Of a stretch of DNA of 64,000 nt, positions 1-7,859 are shown piece by piece. How positions within the stretch are numbered: position 1 is the first letter of the stretch; each line of letters opens with the position of its first letter. The DNA is taken from positions 434,001-498,000 of the forward strand of contig NZ_JAATJL010000001.1 in assembly GCF_011927905.1 (NCBI RefSeq). The letters run 5' to 3'. The position numbers and the translations under genes are program-made. The notes under the pieces are model-generated. The model saw only the letters and a program-made list of their open reading frames with translations, searched no databases and had not been told where the DNA came from. The DNA is from Arthrobacter pigmenti (GTDB lineage Bacteria; Actinomycetota; Actinomycetes; Actinomycetales; Micrococcaceae).

Positions 1-147
1 GCCGATGTTCCGCAGCTGCCGCTTCACAGCGACGAGGACCGCCGGCTCGACGCCCACGCCATTGACCTGGCACGCCGACGTGCGGAGCTGGCGCCGCTGC
101 GGTTCGCCGTCGAACGCACCTATCACGGGAGCGGCCGGAGCCGGTAG
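1..147 (+). CDS. C-terminal fragment of an unidentified protein
   Basis: An open frame runs from base 1 to a TAG at 145-147, giving 48 residues that begin ADVPQLPLHSDEDRR and end YHGSGRSR. The 5' part lies outside the window. The codons are strongly GC-biased at position three, and a good terminator follows 12 bases later, so this is probably a real gene end. I do not recognise the family. The segment is charged and Arg-rich with no membrane stretch. An overlapping +2 frame starting at base 5 is probably a shadow. Confidence 0.5.
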   Translation, partial: ADVPQLPLHSDEDRRLDAHAIDLARRRAELAPLRFAVERTYHGSGRSR

Positions 148-158
148 GAACTCCCACG

Positions 159-201
159 AACGACGACAACGGCGACCGCCGTCGTCGTCGTTCTTTTTCT
201 T
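159..201 (+). terminator. Intrinsic terminator of the upstream gene
   Basis: A 15-base arm at 159-173 (AACGACGACAACGGC) pairs with 178-192 (GCCGTCGTCGTCGTT), with one mismatch and a GACC loop. A T-rich tract, CTTTTTCTT, follows. This is the best canonical Rho-independent terminator in the window. Its stem is built from GACGAC/GTCGTC units, which recur throughout the region. Confidence 0.8.
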
Positions 202-215
202 GCAGTCCTGCAACC

Positions 216-229
216 TTGCACTTGTGCAA
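216..229. promoter_or_regulatory. Palindromic operator candidate for the TetR regulator
   Basis: TTGCACTTGTGCAA is a perfect 6-bp inverted repeat with a 2-bp centre. It sits 29 bp before the regulator start and just before a TATGGT that could serve as a -10 (233-238). TetR proteins bind such palindromes in their own promoter. The assignment to this regulator is inferred from position. Confidence 0.5.
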
Positions 230-257
230 CAATATGGTTGCGTGAGACAATCATTTG

Positions 258-881
258 GTGAGTCAACTAGTTTCCCTTCGCACGCGTAAGCGCAATGAAA
301 CCTGGACGGCACTGCACGACGCCGCGGCCCGGCTGACGCTTGAAAAGGGTCCGGACAGCGTCACGGTGGAGCAGATCGCCACGCTCGCCAATGTCTCGCC
401 TCGCACCTTCTTCAACTACTTCGGTACCAAGGAAGACGCAATTCTTGGCCTGCAGGAGCCAAGCATCGATGAGCAGCTCCTCGAGGAGTTCTCGGCCGAC
501 CATGACCTCCTTGAGCAGGTCTCCCGGCTGCTCATCGCCGTCGTGCACTCCACCGAGGGCGGCGAGCCTGAGGCCAGCCGGCGCCTTGAGGTGATCACCG
601 AGTATCCCTACCTGCGCCAGCGCCGATTCGCCTACTTCCTGCAGGTCGAGCAGCTGGTCCGCGAGGTGGTCGCGGAGCAGATCGCGGCGACCGGCCGATG
701 GCAGGCGGCACTCAGCCGGCATTCGGCGGAGGACGTCGCGCGGATGATTGTCCTCGTGGCGGGAGCCCCGATGCGCTACGCGATGCAGCAGGCGGCTGAC
801 TCGCCCACAATCCAGAACCAGTTCCAGGCCCTTGACGGAGCCACCGCACTTCTCCGAGAGGTTCTTGAGGAAATTCGATGA
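258..881 (+). CDS. TetR/AcrR-family transcriptional regulator
   Basis: A 207-residue protein with an N-terminal TetR helix-turn-helix (about residues 12-60; core VTVEQIATLANVSPRTFFNYF) and a ligand-binding C-terminal half without recognisable motifs. TetR members usually act as dimeric repressors released by a small ligand. The stop overlaps the start of the next gene (ATGA), an efflux transporter, so it probably represses itself and that pump. GTG at 258 is chosen; TTG at 255 is one codon upstream and equally in frame. The Shine-Dalgarno is weak. A palindrome at 216-229 is the likely operator. The ligand is unknown. Confidence 0.88.
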   Translation: MSQLVSLRTRKRNETWTALHDAAARLTLEKGPDSVTVEQIATLANVSPRTFFNYFGTKEDAILGLQEPSIDEQLLEEFSADHDLLEQVSRLLIAVVHSTEGGEPEASRRLEVITEYPYLRQRRFAYFLQVEQLVREVVAEQIAATGRWQAALSRHSAEDVARMIVLVAGAPMRYAMQQAADSPTIQNQFQALDGATALLREVLEEIR

Positions 882-2446
882 CAAGTACTGCTACTGCACA
901 ACGCAAAGAATCCGGATTGCTCCTGCTGTTCGTCGGCCTGATGCTTTCCATGCTGCTGGCCGCGCTGAACCAGATGATCCTCAGCACGGCGCTGCCCACC
1001 ATCGTCGGCGAGCTCAGCGGCGTTGACCAGATGCTGTGGGTCATCACGGCGTACATTCTCGCCGCGACGATCGTCATGCCGATCTATGGGAAGCTCGGCG
1101 ATCTGATCGGCCGGAAGAACCTTCTGCTGCTGGCGATCGTCATCTTCATGGCCGGCTCAGTTGTGGGTGGGCTCGCGCCGAACATGGAGTGGCTGATTGC
1201 GGGCCGCGCGTTCCAGGGGCTCGGCGGCGGCGGGCTGATGATTCTCTCGCAGGCCATCATTGCCGACGTCGTTCCCGCCCGTGAGCGCGGAAAGTACATG
1301 GGCGCCATGGGCGGCGTGTTCGCGTTCGCCTCGGTGGCCGGCCCGCTGCTGGGCGGTTGGTTCACGGAGGGTCCCGGCTGGCGCTGGATGTTCTGGATCA
1401 ACATGCCGCTGGGGGTGCTGGCGATCGTGGTGGTGCTGTTCTTCCTGCATCTGCCTGCCCGTGAGCGTTCGCATCCGCATATTGACGTCACGGGAATGGT
1501 GCTGCTGGCGATCGCGACAACCTCCATTGTCCTTGTGGGCACCTGGGGTGGTACCGAATACGAGTGGCTCTCCATCCAGATCCTCGGCCTGTTCGTCGTC
1601 GCCGTGGGCAGCGCCGTGCTGTTCGTACTGGCCGAGCGTCGGGCGAAGGAACCCATCCTCCCGATGAGCCTCTTTCGGGAACGGAGCTTCGTCCTCACCA
1701 CCGCGGGCGGCCTGATGATCGGCGTGACCATGTTCGGCGCGATCGGGTACCTGCCCACCTACCTGCAGATGGTAACCGGGGCAAGCGCGACCAACGCCGG
1801 GTTGCTCATGATCCCGATGATGGGTGCCCTGATCCTGACCTCCACGGGGTCCGGAGTCCTGGTCAGTAAAACCGGCCGTTACAAGTGGATGCCCATCACG
1901 GGTTCGCTGGCGGTCACCGTTGCGCTGCTCCTGCTCTCAACCATCACCCCGACGACGCCGGTGTGGATCATCTGTGTATACATTGCCATCATGGGTGCCG
2001 GGCTGGGCCTGAGCATGCAGATCCTCGTGCTGATCGTGCAGAACACCTTCCCCAACCGTGTGGTCGGGACAGCAACGGCGTCGAACAACTACTTCCGGCA
2101 GATCGGGGCAACCCTTGGCTCGGCCATTGTGGGCAGCCTTTTCACGGCGCGTGTGAGCGAACTCCTGCTGGAGCGGCTTCCCGCCGCCGGTTCCGCCCTC
2201 GACGGTGGGGCCAACTCCCTGACGCCGGCCGTGGTGAACTCCCTGCCGGATGCGCTGCAGTCACCGATCATCCAGTCCTACAACGATGCGCTGACTCCGC
2301 TCTTCCTCTACATGGCGCCGCTCGGCGTGATTGCGGCGATCCTGCTCTCCTTCGTGCAAGAGAAGGAACTGTCCACCGTGATTGAACGGGACACGAAGGT
2401 CGAGCGGGATGCAGGTATTGTGCCCGCGGAGCCCGCCGCGCGCTGA
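878..2446 (+). CDS. MFS drug-efflux transporter, DHA2 (EmrB/QacA) type
   Basis: A 522-residue inner-membrane protein with about 14 hydrophobic helices, the length and topology of the 14-TMS DHA2 proton antiporters. The motif A region GKLGDLIGRKNLL follows the second helix, and a motif C-like GPLLGGWF lies near residue 160. These pumps export amphipathic drugs, dyes or metabolites. It is translationally coupled by a 4-base overlap to the TetR regulator, the usual regulator-pump pair. A polar, charged tail of about 25 residues ends the protein. The substrate cannot be read from the sequence. Confidence 0.9.
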   Translation: MTSTATAQRKESGLLLLFVGLMLSMLLAALNQMILSTALPTIVGELSGVDQMLWVITAYILAATIVMPIYGKLGDLIGRKNLLLLAIVIFMAGSVVGGLAPNMEWLIAGRAFQGLGGGGLMILSQAIIADVVPARERGKYMGAMGGVFAFASVAGPLLGGWFTEGPGWRWMFWINMPLGVLAIVVVLFFLHLPARERSHPHIDVTGMVLLAIATTSIVLVGTWGGTEYEWLSIQILGLFVVAVGSAVLFVLAERRAKEPILPMSLFRERSFVLTTAGGLMIGVTMFGAIGYLPTYLQMVTGASATNAGLLMIPMMGALILTSTGSGVLVSKTGRYKWMPITGSLAVTVALLLLSTITPTTPVWIICVYIAIMGAGLGLSMQILVLIVQNTFPNRVVGTATASNNYFRQIGATLGSAIVGSLFTARVSELLLERLPAAGSALDGGANSLTPAVVNSLPDALQSPIIQSYNDALTPLFLYMAPLGVIAAILLSFVQEKELSTVIERDTKVERDAGIVPAEPAAR

Positions 2447-2472
2447 GCTCCTGCGACCCGCTCAAACCCCTG

Positions 2473-2534
2473 CATCGAGCGGCCACTAATAACGGCCTAC
2501 TTGCCAGAATCCGGTCATTAGTGGCCGCTCGATG
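2473..2534. repeat. Long perfect palindrome (18-bp arms) before an RBS
   Basis: Arms at 2473-2490 and 2517-2534 are perfectly complementary (CATCGAGCGG... / ...CCGCTCGATG), with a 26-nt spacer. There is no T-run after it, so it is not a canonical terminator. The right arm ends 12 nt before the ATG of the SRPBCC gene, with GGAGAA in between. A second element of the same design lies at 16855-16916. The two share CATCGAG at the ends and AATGAC on the loop side, while the stem centre differs but stays paired. Confidence 0.75.
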
Positions 2535-2546
2535 GAGAATGAACCC

Positions 2547-2987
2547 ATGACATCCCCATACCTGATCCGCCGCGAACGATTCATTGCCGCCCCCGCCAGC
2601 GCCATCTTCGAGGTGCTGGCCACCCCGGCGCTGCACAGTGTCATCGACGGCTCAGGCACGGTGACAGGGGAGCAGCCCAACGGGCCGAGCCGTCTGTCCA
2701 AGGGCGCCAAGTTCGGCATGGACATGAAGATAGGCGCCCCGTACAAGATTCTGAACACCGTGGTCGAGTTCGAGGAAGACAGCCTGATCGCCTGGCGGCA
2801 TTTCTCACGTCACGTCTGGCGCTACACGCTCGAACAGAACGACGGCGGCACCACGGTCACCGAGGAATGGGACGCAACGGACGTGCCCTGGAAGCCGATC
2901 CTCAAGGTCCTCGGGTTCACCAGGAAACACCCGGCGTCGATCGAGCGGACCCTCGAAAAGCTAGACGAATATGTGACCAAACGCTGA
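2547..2987 (+). CDS. SRPBCC-family (START/Bet v1-like) protein
   Basis: A 146-residue soluble protein with the N-terminal pattern of polyketide-cyclase/SRPBCC proteins (ERFIAAPASAIFEVLATPALHSVIDG), central beta strands and a long C-terminal helix. This fold binds hydrophobic ligands in a deep cavity; no specific function follows. ATG 2547 is preferred over the in-frame ATG 2532, because GGAGAA lies 7 nt upstream and the earlier start sits inside the palindrome arm. No operon partner is evident: the next gene starts 229 bp later, in a stretch where I see no other gene. Confidence 0.78.
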   Translation: MTSPYLIRRERFIAAPASAIFEVLATPALHSVIDGSGTVTGEQPNGPSRLSKGAKFGMDMKIGAPYKILNTVVEFEEDSLIAWRHFSRHVWRYTLEQNDGGTTVTEEWDATDVPWKPILKVLGFTRKHPASIERTLEKLDEYVTKR

Positions 2988-3216
2988 GCGGTTTGGAGCG
3001 GTGGCCAGGACAAAGGCCAGCAGGCAGAAGCCACTTGATCGACCAGGAGGAAGTAAGCATCCTTAGTAGATCAAGGAGAAGTAGTCAATACCTCAGCGGA
3101 GAAACGATGAGAAGATTTTTTAGGTAACGATTCTATAAATCTGTTGCGATAGTCAGCATGCTTATGTTCTTCTGGGATGGAACTTCCGGCCTCCGTCCCA
3201 CGCAAGAGGTGAAAGC

Positions 3217-4005
3217 ATGCGCACAGCCGAACATCCATCGGATTCCCCGAGCACACATTCACGCGCCCAGCGCAGCGACGGGCGGCTCCGCGCCGCGATT
3301 CACGAGGAGATGGCGCTGGACCATCTGCATGTTGCGGATTCGATCGCTCGGGGTTTTTCCGCTTTCAGCTACGACGCCGCTGACATCCGGCAGGTGGCGT
3401 ACATGGGGCTCGTGAAGGCCGCGCAACGTTTCGATCCGACCATCGGTGTGGAGTTCTGCGCCTATGCGGTGCCGACCATCCGCGGGGAGGTGAAACGCTA
3501 CCTGCGGGACTGCAGTTGGATCATCCGCCCGCCCCGCGAACTGCAGGATCTCAAGTCCGAAGCCATGAAAGCCTCGCAAACACTCGCGCAGCGGCTCGGC
3601 AGGGAGCCATCCATCGCGGAGCTCGCCGAAGAGTTGGACCGGAGTCCCGCCGTCGTCGTCGAAGCGCTCGCGTGTGCCGGATGCCAGCGTCCGGAGTCTA
3701 TCGATGCCTCCCCAGGCACATTTGCCTGGGCGGACACCCTTGAGGCGGAGGGCGACGACTTCGCCCGCAGCGACGAGGTCCTCTCGCTGCGCGCAGCCGT
3801 TCGGGAGCTCTCCGAAAAGGAGAAAGAGTTGTTGTTCCGGCGGTATTTCCACGAGGAAAGCCAGGAACGCATAGGCCAGCGCCTGGGCATGACCCAGATG
3901 CAGATTTCGCGGCTGCTTGCACGCACACTGGTGAAGCTGCAGAAACGGCTGCTCGAGCAGGTTCACCCAGGAGCCGGTTACAGCAGCACAACCCACTCGG
4001 CGTAG
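3217..4005 (+). CDS. sigF: SigB/SigF-type alternative sigma factor
   Basis: A 262-residue sigma-70 family protein. Region 2 includes DIRQVAYMGLVKAAQRFDP and FCAYAVPTIRGEVKRYLRD, region 3 includes RPPRELQDL and LGREPSIAELAEEL, and region 4 ends ERIGQRLGMTQMQISRLLARTL. Size and sequence fit the SigF/SigB branch, which recognises GNNT/GTTT and GGGTA promoters in stress, stationary-phase or envelope responses. AGAGGTGAA precedes the ATG. No anti-sigma factor (RsbW/UsfX) gene adjoins it, which is common but not universal for this branch. The 3' end overlaps mraY on the other strand by 28 bp. A matching promoter precedes the aldehyde dehydrogenase gene at 19696. Confidence 0.88.
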   Translation: MRTAEHPSDSPSTHSRAQRSDGRLRAAIHEEMALDHLHVADSIARGFSAFSYDAADIRQVAYMGLVKAAQRFDPTIGVEFCAYAVPTIRGEVKRYLRDCSWIIRPPRELQDLKSEAMKASQTLAQRLGREPSIAELAEELDRSPAVVVEALACAGCQRPESIDASPGTFAWADTLEAEGDDFARSDEVLSLRAAVRELSEKEKELLFRRYFHEESQERIGQRLGMTQMQISRLLARTLVKLQKRLLEQVHPGAGYSSTTHSA

Positions 4006-5081
4006 AAGATGACGAGGCCGACAGCTACGAACAGGCCGGCGATGATCCAGAAGCGGGCCACCACGGTGACCTGCTCCCAGCCCTTCAACTCGAAGTGATG
4101 ATGCAGCGGAGTCATCCGGAAGACTCGTTTGCCTCCGGAGAGCTTGAAGTAGGTCACCTGAATGATGACGGACAGCGTGATCATGACGAACAGGCCCGCC
4201 AGGATGACCAGGAGCAGTTGGGTGCGGGACAGGATCGCAAAGCCGGCAATCGCGCCACCGAGAGCGAGTGAGCCGGTGTCGCCCATGATGATCTTCGCCG
4301 GCGAAGTGTTCCACCAGAGGAAACCAACGAGTGACCCGCACAAGGCGGCGGCTATCAATGCCAGGTCGAGCGGATCACGCACTTCGTAACAGATGTTCGC
4401 GGGGACGCTGGGATCAGTGCATCGCTGATTGAACTGCCAGATGCCCATCAGCATGTACGCGCCGAAAACGAAGATCGAGGCGCCAGTAGCAAGGCCGTCC
4501 AAGCCATCGGCAACATTCACCGCGTTGGACGTAGCGGTCAGGATGAATGTGGACCACAGGATGAAGAGGATCGCGCCGATCAGCGGGCCGGCGAAGGCCA
4601 GGTCAATGGCCGTATCCCGGACAAACGAAATAGCGGTGGAGGCCGGAGTGCGCCCGTTTTCATCGGGAAAGTTGAGCGCGAGGATGGCGAACGTCACCCC
4701 GACAAGAGTCTGGCCGACGATCTTTCCCGGCCCGGTGAGCCCGAGGCTGCGCTGCCTGGAAACCTTGATGTAGTCGTCGAAGAACCCCACCACTCCCATG
4801 CCAACCGTGACCAGAAGCAGCAGCAGGCCAGAAGCCGTTGGACCGTTCGATTCACCGGAGAGCAGCATGATTCCATGCGTTGCAAAGTAGGCGATGACCA
4901 CGGAGCCGATGATCCACACCCCGCCCATGGTGGGAGTGCCGCGCTTGGTGTGATGTGAGGTGGGGCCGTCATCGCGGATGAACTGGCCGTAGTTCTTCCT
5001 GACCAGGAAGCGAGCCAGCACCGGTGTGCCGAGCAGCGTCAGGATCAGGGCCAAAGCAGCGGCAATCAGCAGCGCAATCAC
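3978..5081 (-). CDS. mraY: Phospho-N-acetylmuramoyl-pentapeptide transferase (MraY)
   Basis: A 367-residue polytopic membrane enzyme (about 10 helices) that makes lipid I from UDP-MurNAc-pentapeptide and undecaprenyl phosphate. Family signatures are intact: RGTPTMGG, GFFDDYIKV with the Asp pair, NAVNVADGLDGLA, IIMGDTGSLALGG and PLHHHFELKGW. These are MraY-type rather than WecA/TagO-type. The gene is not in a dcw cluster here: no murF, murD or ftsW adjoins it, and it is convergent with sigF and followed by GT9 genes. It may therefore be a paralogue or a relocated copy. Its start is unsupported by a strong Shine-Dalgarno. Confidence 0.92.
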   Translation of the reverse strand: MIALLIAAALALILTLLGTPVLARFLVRKNYGQFIRDDGPTSHHTKRGTPTMGGVWIIGSVVIAYFATHGIMLLSGESNGPTASGLLLLLVTVGMGVVGFFDDYIKVSRQRSLGLTGPGKIVGQTLVGVTFAILALNFPDENGRTPASTAISFVRDTAIDLAFAGPLIGAILFILWSTFILTATSNAVNVADGLDGLATGASIFVFGAYMLMGIWQFNQRCTDPSVPANICYEVRDPLDLALIAAALCGSLVGFLWWNTSPAKIIMGDTGSLALGGAIAGFAILSRTQLLLVILAGLFVMITLSVIIQVTYFKLSGGKRVFRMTPLHHHFELKGWEQVTVVARFWIIAGLFVAVGLVIFYAEWVVLL

Positions 5082-5177
5082 GAAAAAGGTGCCCCCTTCA
5101 GTTCCCCGGACTGAGTCCGCCAGCTTCGGTCTGCAACTGAGGTTGACCGTCCGGCGCCGCCGCCGATTCGCTTGACG

Positions 5178-5215
5178 CCGATACTATCGGATCACCTGCA
5201 GGCGTTAGCGCCTGC
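5178..5215. promoter_or_regulatory. Palindrome and small hairpin between GT9 and mraY
   Basis: CCGATACTATCGG (5178-5190) is a perfect 6+1+6 palindrome about 100 bp before the mraY start. On the minus strand it contains TAGTAT, a possible -10. Eight bases on, GCAGGCG-TTAG-CGCCTGC (5198-5215) forms a 7-bp hairpin just past the end of the GT9 gene, perhaps a weak terminator without a T-run. Both roles are inferred from position. Confidence 0.35.
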
Positions 5216-5223
5216 AACGCCGT

Positions 5224-6186
5224 CTACAGCACACCCAGGTTTCTTGCGGCGTCCAGTACATCCGCGACACTCACGGCAAGCAGCGCCGGGTCGGGCTCTT
5301 CAGCGAAGGTCCGGCCGAGCCGCCTGGACTCATCCGTCAGCACAACGTGCGGGCCCGGCGGCGGCCCCCATTCGCTGGCGGGCGCGGGCCCGAACAGGAC
5401 GATGGACGGCCGCGCGTACGCCGAGGCCAGATGTGCCGCACCGGTGTCAGCGGAGATGACAAGCGCGGCTTCGGCAACCACGGCAGCGAACTCGAGCAGA
5501 CCCAGGCTCCCGGCGACCACGGCTTCCGTCGGCAGCCCGGCGGCCTCCTGGACCGCGAGGACGCGCGGTCGCTCGCTTGCGCTGCCCGTCAGCAGCACGC
5601 GATGGCCGGCATCGGAGAGCTCCTTCGCGACGTCGGCGAACCGCTCGATCGGCCACAACCGGCTCCCGTACGCAGCCCCGGCATGGACGACGACGGCGCC
5701 CGCGGCTGCCGCCTCCACCGCGGGGGGAGCAAGCCGGTAGTCGAGCGGGTCCGCGTCCACTCCATGCGCCATCAACAGGCGCGTCCAGCGGTCGCGCTCA
5801 TGCAGGCCGTCCAGCCAGGCGGGTCCGTCCCACCCGGCGGCCGCGTGGCCGATCCTCCGTGCAGGTGCGAGGGCTTCGAGCCGTCCGCGGCTTTGCGGAC
5901 CGCTGCCGTGGAGGTTGACCGCGACGTCGATCCGCCCGGGAGGCAGCGCAAGCGGTTCATCCAGGCCGTGGGTGGGCAACAGGGCATCGACGCAACCGGT
6001 CAGCAGGACGAGCGGCTCCAGCCAGCTCTGGGCCGCGTAGAGGATCCGGTGTTCGGGGAAGGTCCGTCGCAGCCCCCGCAGGGCAGGGACCGCGACCAGC
6101 AGGTCCCCCAGCTTCAGGGCGCGCAACACCAGTACTTCCGGGCGTCCGTCCGGTTCCAGGAACTCTCCGGCTGCTTCTGGCTGCAT
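5224..6186 (-). CDS. GT9 (heptosyltransferase-like) glycosyltransferase, copy 1
   Basis: A 320-residue GT-B enzyme of the family that includes ADP-heptose:LPS heptosyltransferases. N-terminal VLVLRALKLGDLLVAVPAL is the usual GT9 opening, and the C-terminal half has VISADTGAAHLASAYARPSIVLFGP, the nucleotide-sugar binding region. ATG 6186 fits the family length. It is divergent from gmhB across 75 bp, suggesting a shared control region. GT9 enzymes act at the cytoplasmic face of the membrane. The donor is likely a nucleotide-heptose given the neighbours, and the acceptor is unknown. Confidence 0.85.
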   Translation of the reverse strand: MQPEAAGEFLEPDGRPEVLVLRALKLGDLLVAVPALRGLRRTFPEHRILYAAQSWLEPLVLLTGCVDALLPTHGLDEPLALPPGRIDVAVNLHGSGPQSRGRLEALAPARRIGHAAAGWDGPAWLDGLHERDRWTRLLMAHGVDADPLDYRLAPPAVEAAAAGAVVVHAGAAYGSRLWPIERFADVAKELSDAGHRVLLTGSASERPRVLAVQEAAGLPTEAVVAGSLGLLEFAAVVAEAALVISADTGAAHLASAYARPSIVLFGPAPASEWGPPPGPHVVLTDESRRLGRTFAEEPDPALLAVSVADVLDAARNLGVL

Positions 6187-6261
6187 ATACGGATCCTGCC
6201 AGAAACCAACTTCTTCGGCCGGAAGTGTTTAGGCGCCGGCGAGTTCGGGAACAGTGCGGGT

Positions 6262-6792
6262 ATGAGTTGCAAGCCGAAGGCCGTCCTCCTGGATCGCGAC
6301 GGCACCCTGGTGGTTGACGTGCCGTACAACGGCGATCCCGGGCGGGTCGAAGCCATCCCGGGCGTGGCCGGCGTGCTGGACGGACTCCGGGCTGCGGGAC
6401 TGCCCCTCGGCGTTGTGACCAACCAGTCCGGCATTGCGCGCGGACTCATTACCCGTGAGCAGGTGGACGCCGTCAACGCGCGGGTGGATGAACTGCTTGG
6501 GCCCTTTGACCTCTGGGAGCTGTGCCCGCACGGCCCGGATTCCGGCTGCGTATGCCGGAAGCCTGCACCCGGAATGATTCTCAACGCTTGCGAACAGTTG
6601 GGACTGGACCCCTCGGAGGTGGCTTTTATCGGCGACATCGGCACGGACGTTGAGGCCGCTGCCGCCGCCGGAGCGATCGGCGTGCTGGTGCCCACCTCCG
6701 TAACACGGCAGGAGGAGATCGACGCCGCGCCGCTGGTTGCCACGGACCTCGCCTCGGCGGTAAACCTCCTGACGGGGGAGGGGCGCAGATGA
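6262..6792 (+). CDS. gmhB: D-glycero-D-manno-heptose 1,7-bisphosphate phosphatase (GmhB-like)
   Basis: A 176-residue HAD-IIIA phosphatase. The nucleophile and acid/base are in DRDGT (Asp11, Asp13), VVTNQSGIARG follows, the structural zinc site is C88-x-H90...C96-x-C98, and the Mg-binding Asp lies in GDIGTDV. GmhB removes the 7-phosphate from heptose 1,7-bisphosphate; the relative HisB-N acts in histidine synthesis. Context with gmhA and hldE favours GmhB. The frame is open far upstream, but that part is antisense to GT9, so ATG 6262 is chosen. The next gene overlaps by 4 bases, the first of a tightly coupled operon. Confidence 0.87.
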   Translation: MSCKPKAVLLDRDGTLVVDVPYNGDPGRVEAIPGVAGVLDGLRAAGLPLGVVTNQSGIARGLITREQVDAVNARVDELLGPFDLWELCPHGPDSGCVCRKPAPGMILNACEQLGLDPSEVAFIGDIGTDVEAAAAAGAIGVLVPTSVTRQEEIDAAPLVATDLASAVNLLTGEGRR

Positions 6793-7859
6793 GCGGCCGG
6801 GTGCTTGTGGCACGGCTGGATAGCGTCGGTGATGTGCTGCTCTCCGGGCCGGCTGTCAGGGCGGTCGCGGCGAACAGCGCCGGCGTCGTTATGTTGTGCG
6901 GGCCGCAGGGCGCGCCGGCGGCCGATCTTCTTCCGGGAGTGTCCGACGTCGTCGTCTGGGACTGTCCCTGGATCACCGCCCCGGCACCGGAGGTCACGCG
7001 CGAGCATCTGGATACCCTCGTGGACGCCATCCAGGACGCGTACATTGCTGACGCCGTTATCCTGACCTCGTTCCACCAGTCCCCGCTGCCGCTGGCGATG
7101 CTGCTGCGGCTGGCCGGCGTGGAGCGGATCACCGGCGCGTCCATCGACTATCCCGGGAGCCTTCTGGACATCCGGCTGAAGCCCGGAGAAGACTTCCCGG
7201 AGGACCAGCCCGAAGCCGAACGTGCGCTCGGCATCGCCGCCGCTGCGGGTTACCGCCTGCCCAACGACGACGACGGCCGCCTCCACGTGCGCGACACCCC
7301 AAACACCGCCGGGCTGACGGGGGAAGAACCCTACGTGGTCCTGCACCCCGGAGCAGCGGTTCCGGCACGTGCCTGGCCCGCCTTGCACCACGCTGCGCTC
7401 GCGGAGCTGCTCATTGGTGCCGGCTACCGCGTGGTCGTCACCGGCGGACGCGGTGAGCGGGAGCTGACTGCCACGGTTGCCGGACCCGACGGCGTGGACC
7501 TCGGCGGCCGGACCGATCTGCGGACGATGGCCGGGGTTCTGGCGGGAGCGTCCGCCGTCGTCACGGGCAATACAGGCCCCGCGCATCTGGCGGCCGCCGT
7601 GGCCACCCCGGTGGTAAGCCTCTTCTCTCCGGTGGTCCCCGCCGTCCGGTGGGCTCCCTATCGGGTGCCGCTGGAACTTCTCGGCGACCAGCACGCGCCG
7701 TGCAGGCAGACGCGTGCGCGCACCTGCCCCGTCCCCGGGCATCCCTGCCTGACGAACGTGGCACCGGAGGAAGCCTTCGCCGCGGTGGAGCGGCTGGTCG
7801 CCGGGGTGTCGTCCCTGGTCAGCAGACAAGCGGCGAGAAGAGAAACGAGGCACGTATGA
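6789..7859 (+). CDS. GT9 glycosyltransferase, copy 2
   Basis: A 356-residue GT9 enzyme: VLVARLDSVGDVLLSGPAVRAV at the N-terminus, VVLHPGAAVPAR near the middle, and GNTGPAHLAAAVATPVVSLFSPV at the donor site. A Cys-rich C-terminal stretch (APCRQTRARTCPVPGHPCL) is common in actinobacterial GT9 proteins. It overlaps gmhB (ATGA) and the next GT4 gene by 4 bases each, so it is translationally coupled in the heptose operon. The probable role is transfer of heptose or a related sugar to a glycan; the acceptor is unknown. Confidence 0.87.
   Translation: MSGRVLVARLDSVGDVLLSGPAVRAVAANSAGVVMLCGPQGAPAADLLPGVSDVVVWDCPWITAPAPEVTREHLDTLVDAIQDAYIADAVILTSFHQSPLPLAMLLRLAGVERITGASIDYPGSLLDIRLKPGEDFPEDQPEAERALGIAAAAGYRLPNDDDGRLHVRDTPNTAGLTGEEPYVVLHPGAAVPARAWPALHHAALAELLIGAGYRVVVTGGRGERELTATVAGPDGVDLGGRTDLRTMAGVLAGASAVVTGNTGPAHLAAAVATPVVSLFSPVVPAVRWAPYRVPLELLGDQHAPCRQTRARTCPVPGHPCLTNVAPEEAFAAVERLVAGVSSLVSRQAARRETRHV

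Noticed and set aside
5347..6261. In-frame upstream extension of gmhB
   Set aside because: It would be antisense to the GT9 gene for its whole length. The HAD motif DRDGT should lie near the N-terminus, as it does from ATG 6262.
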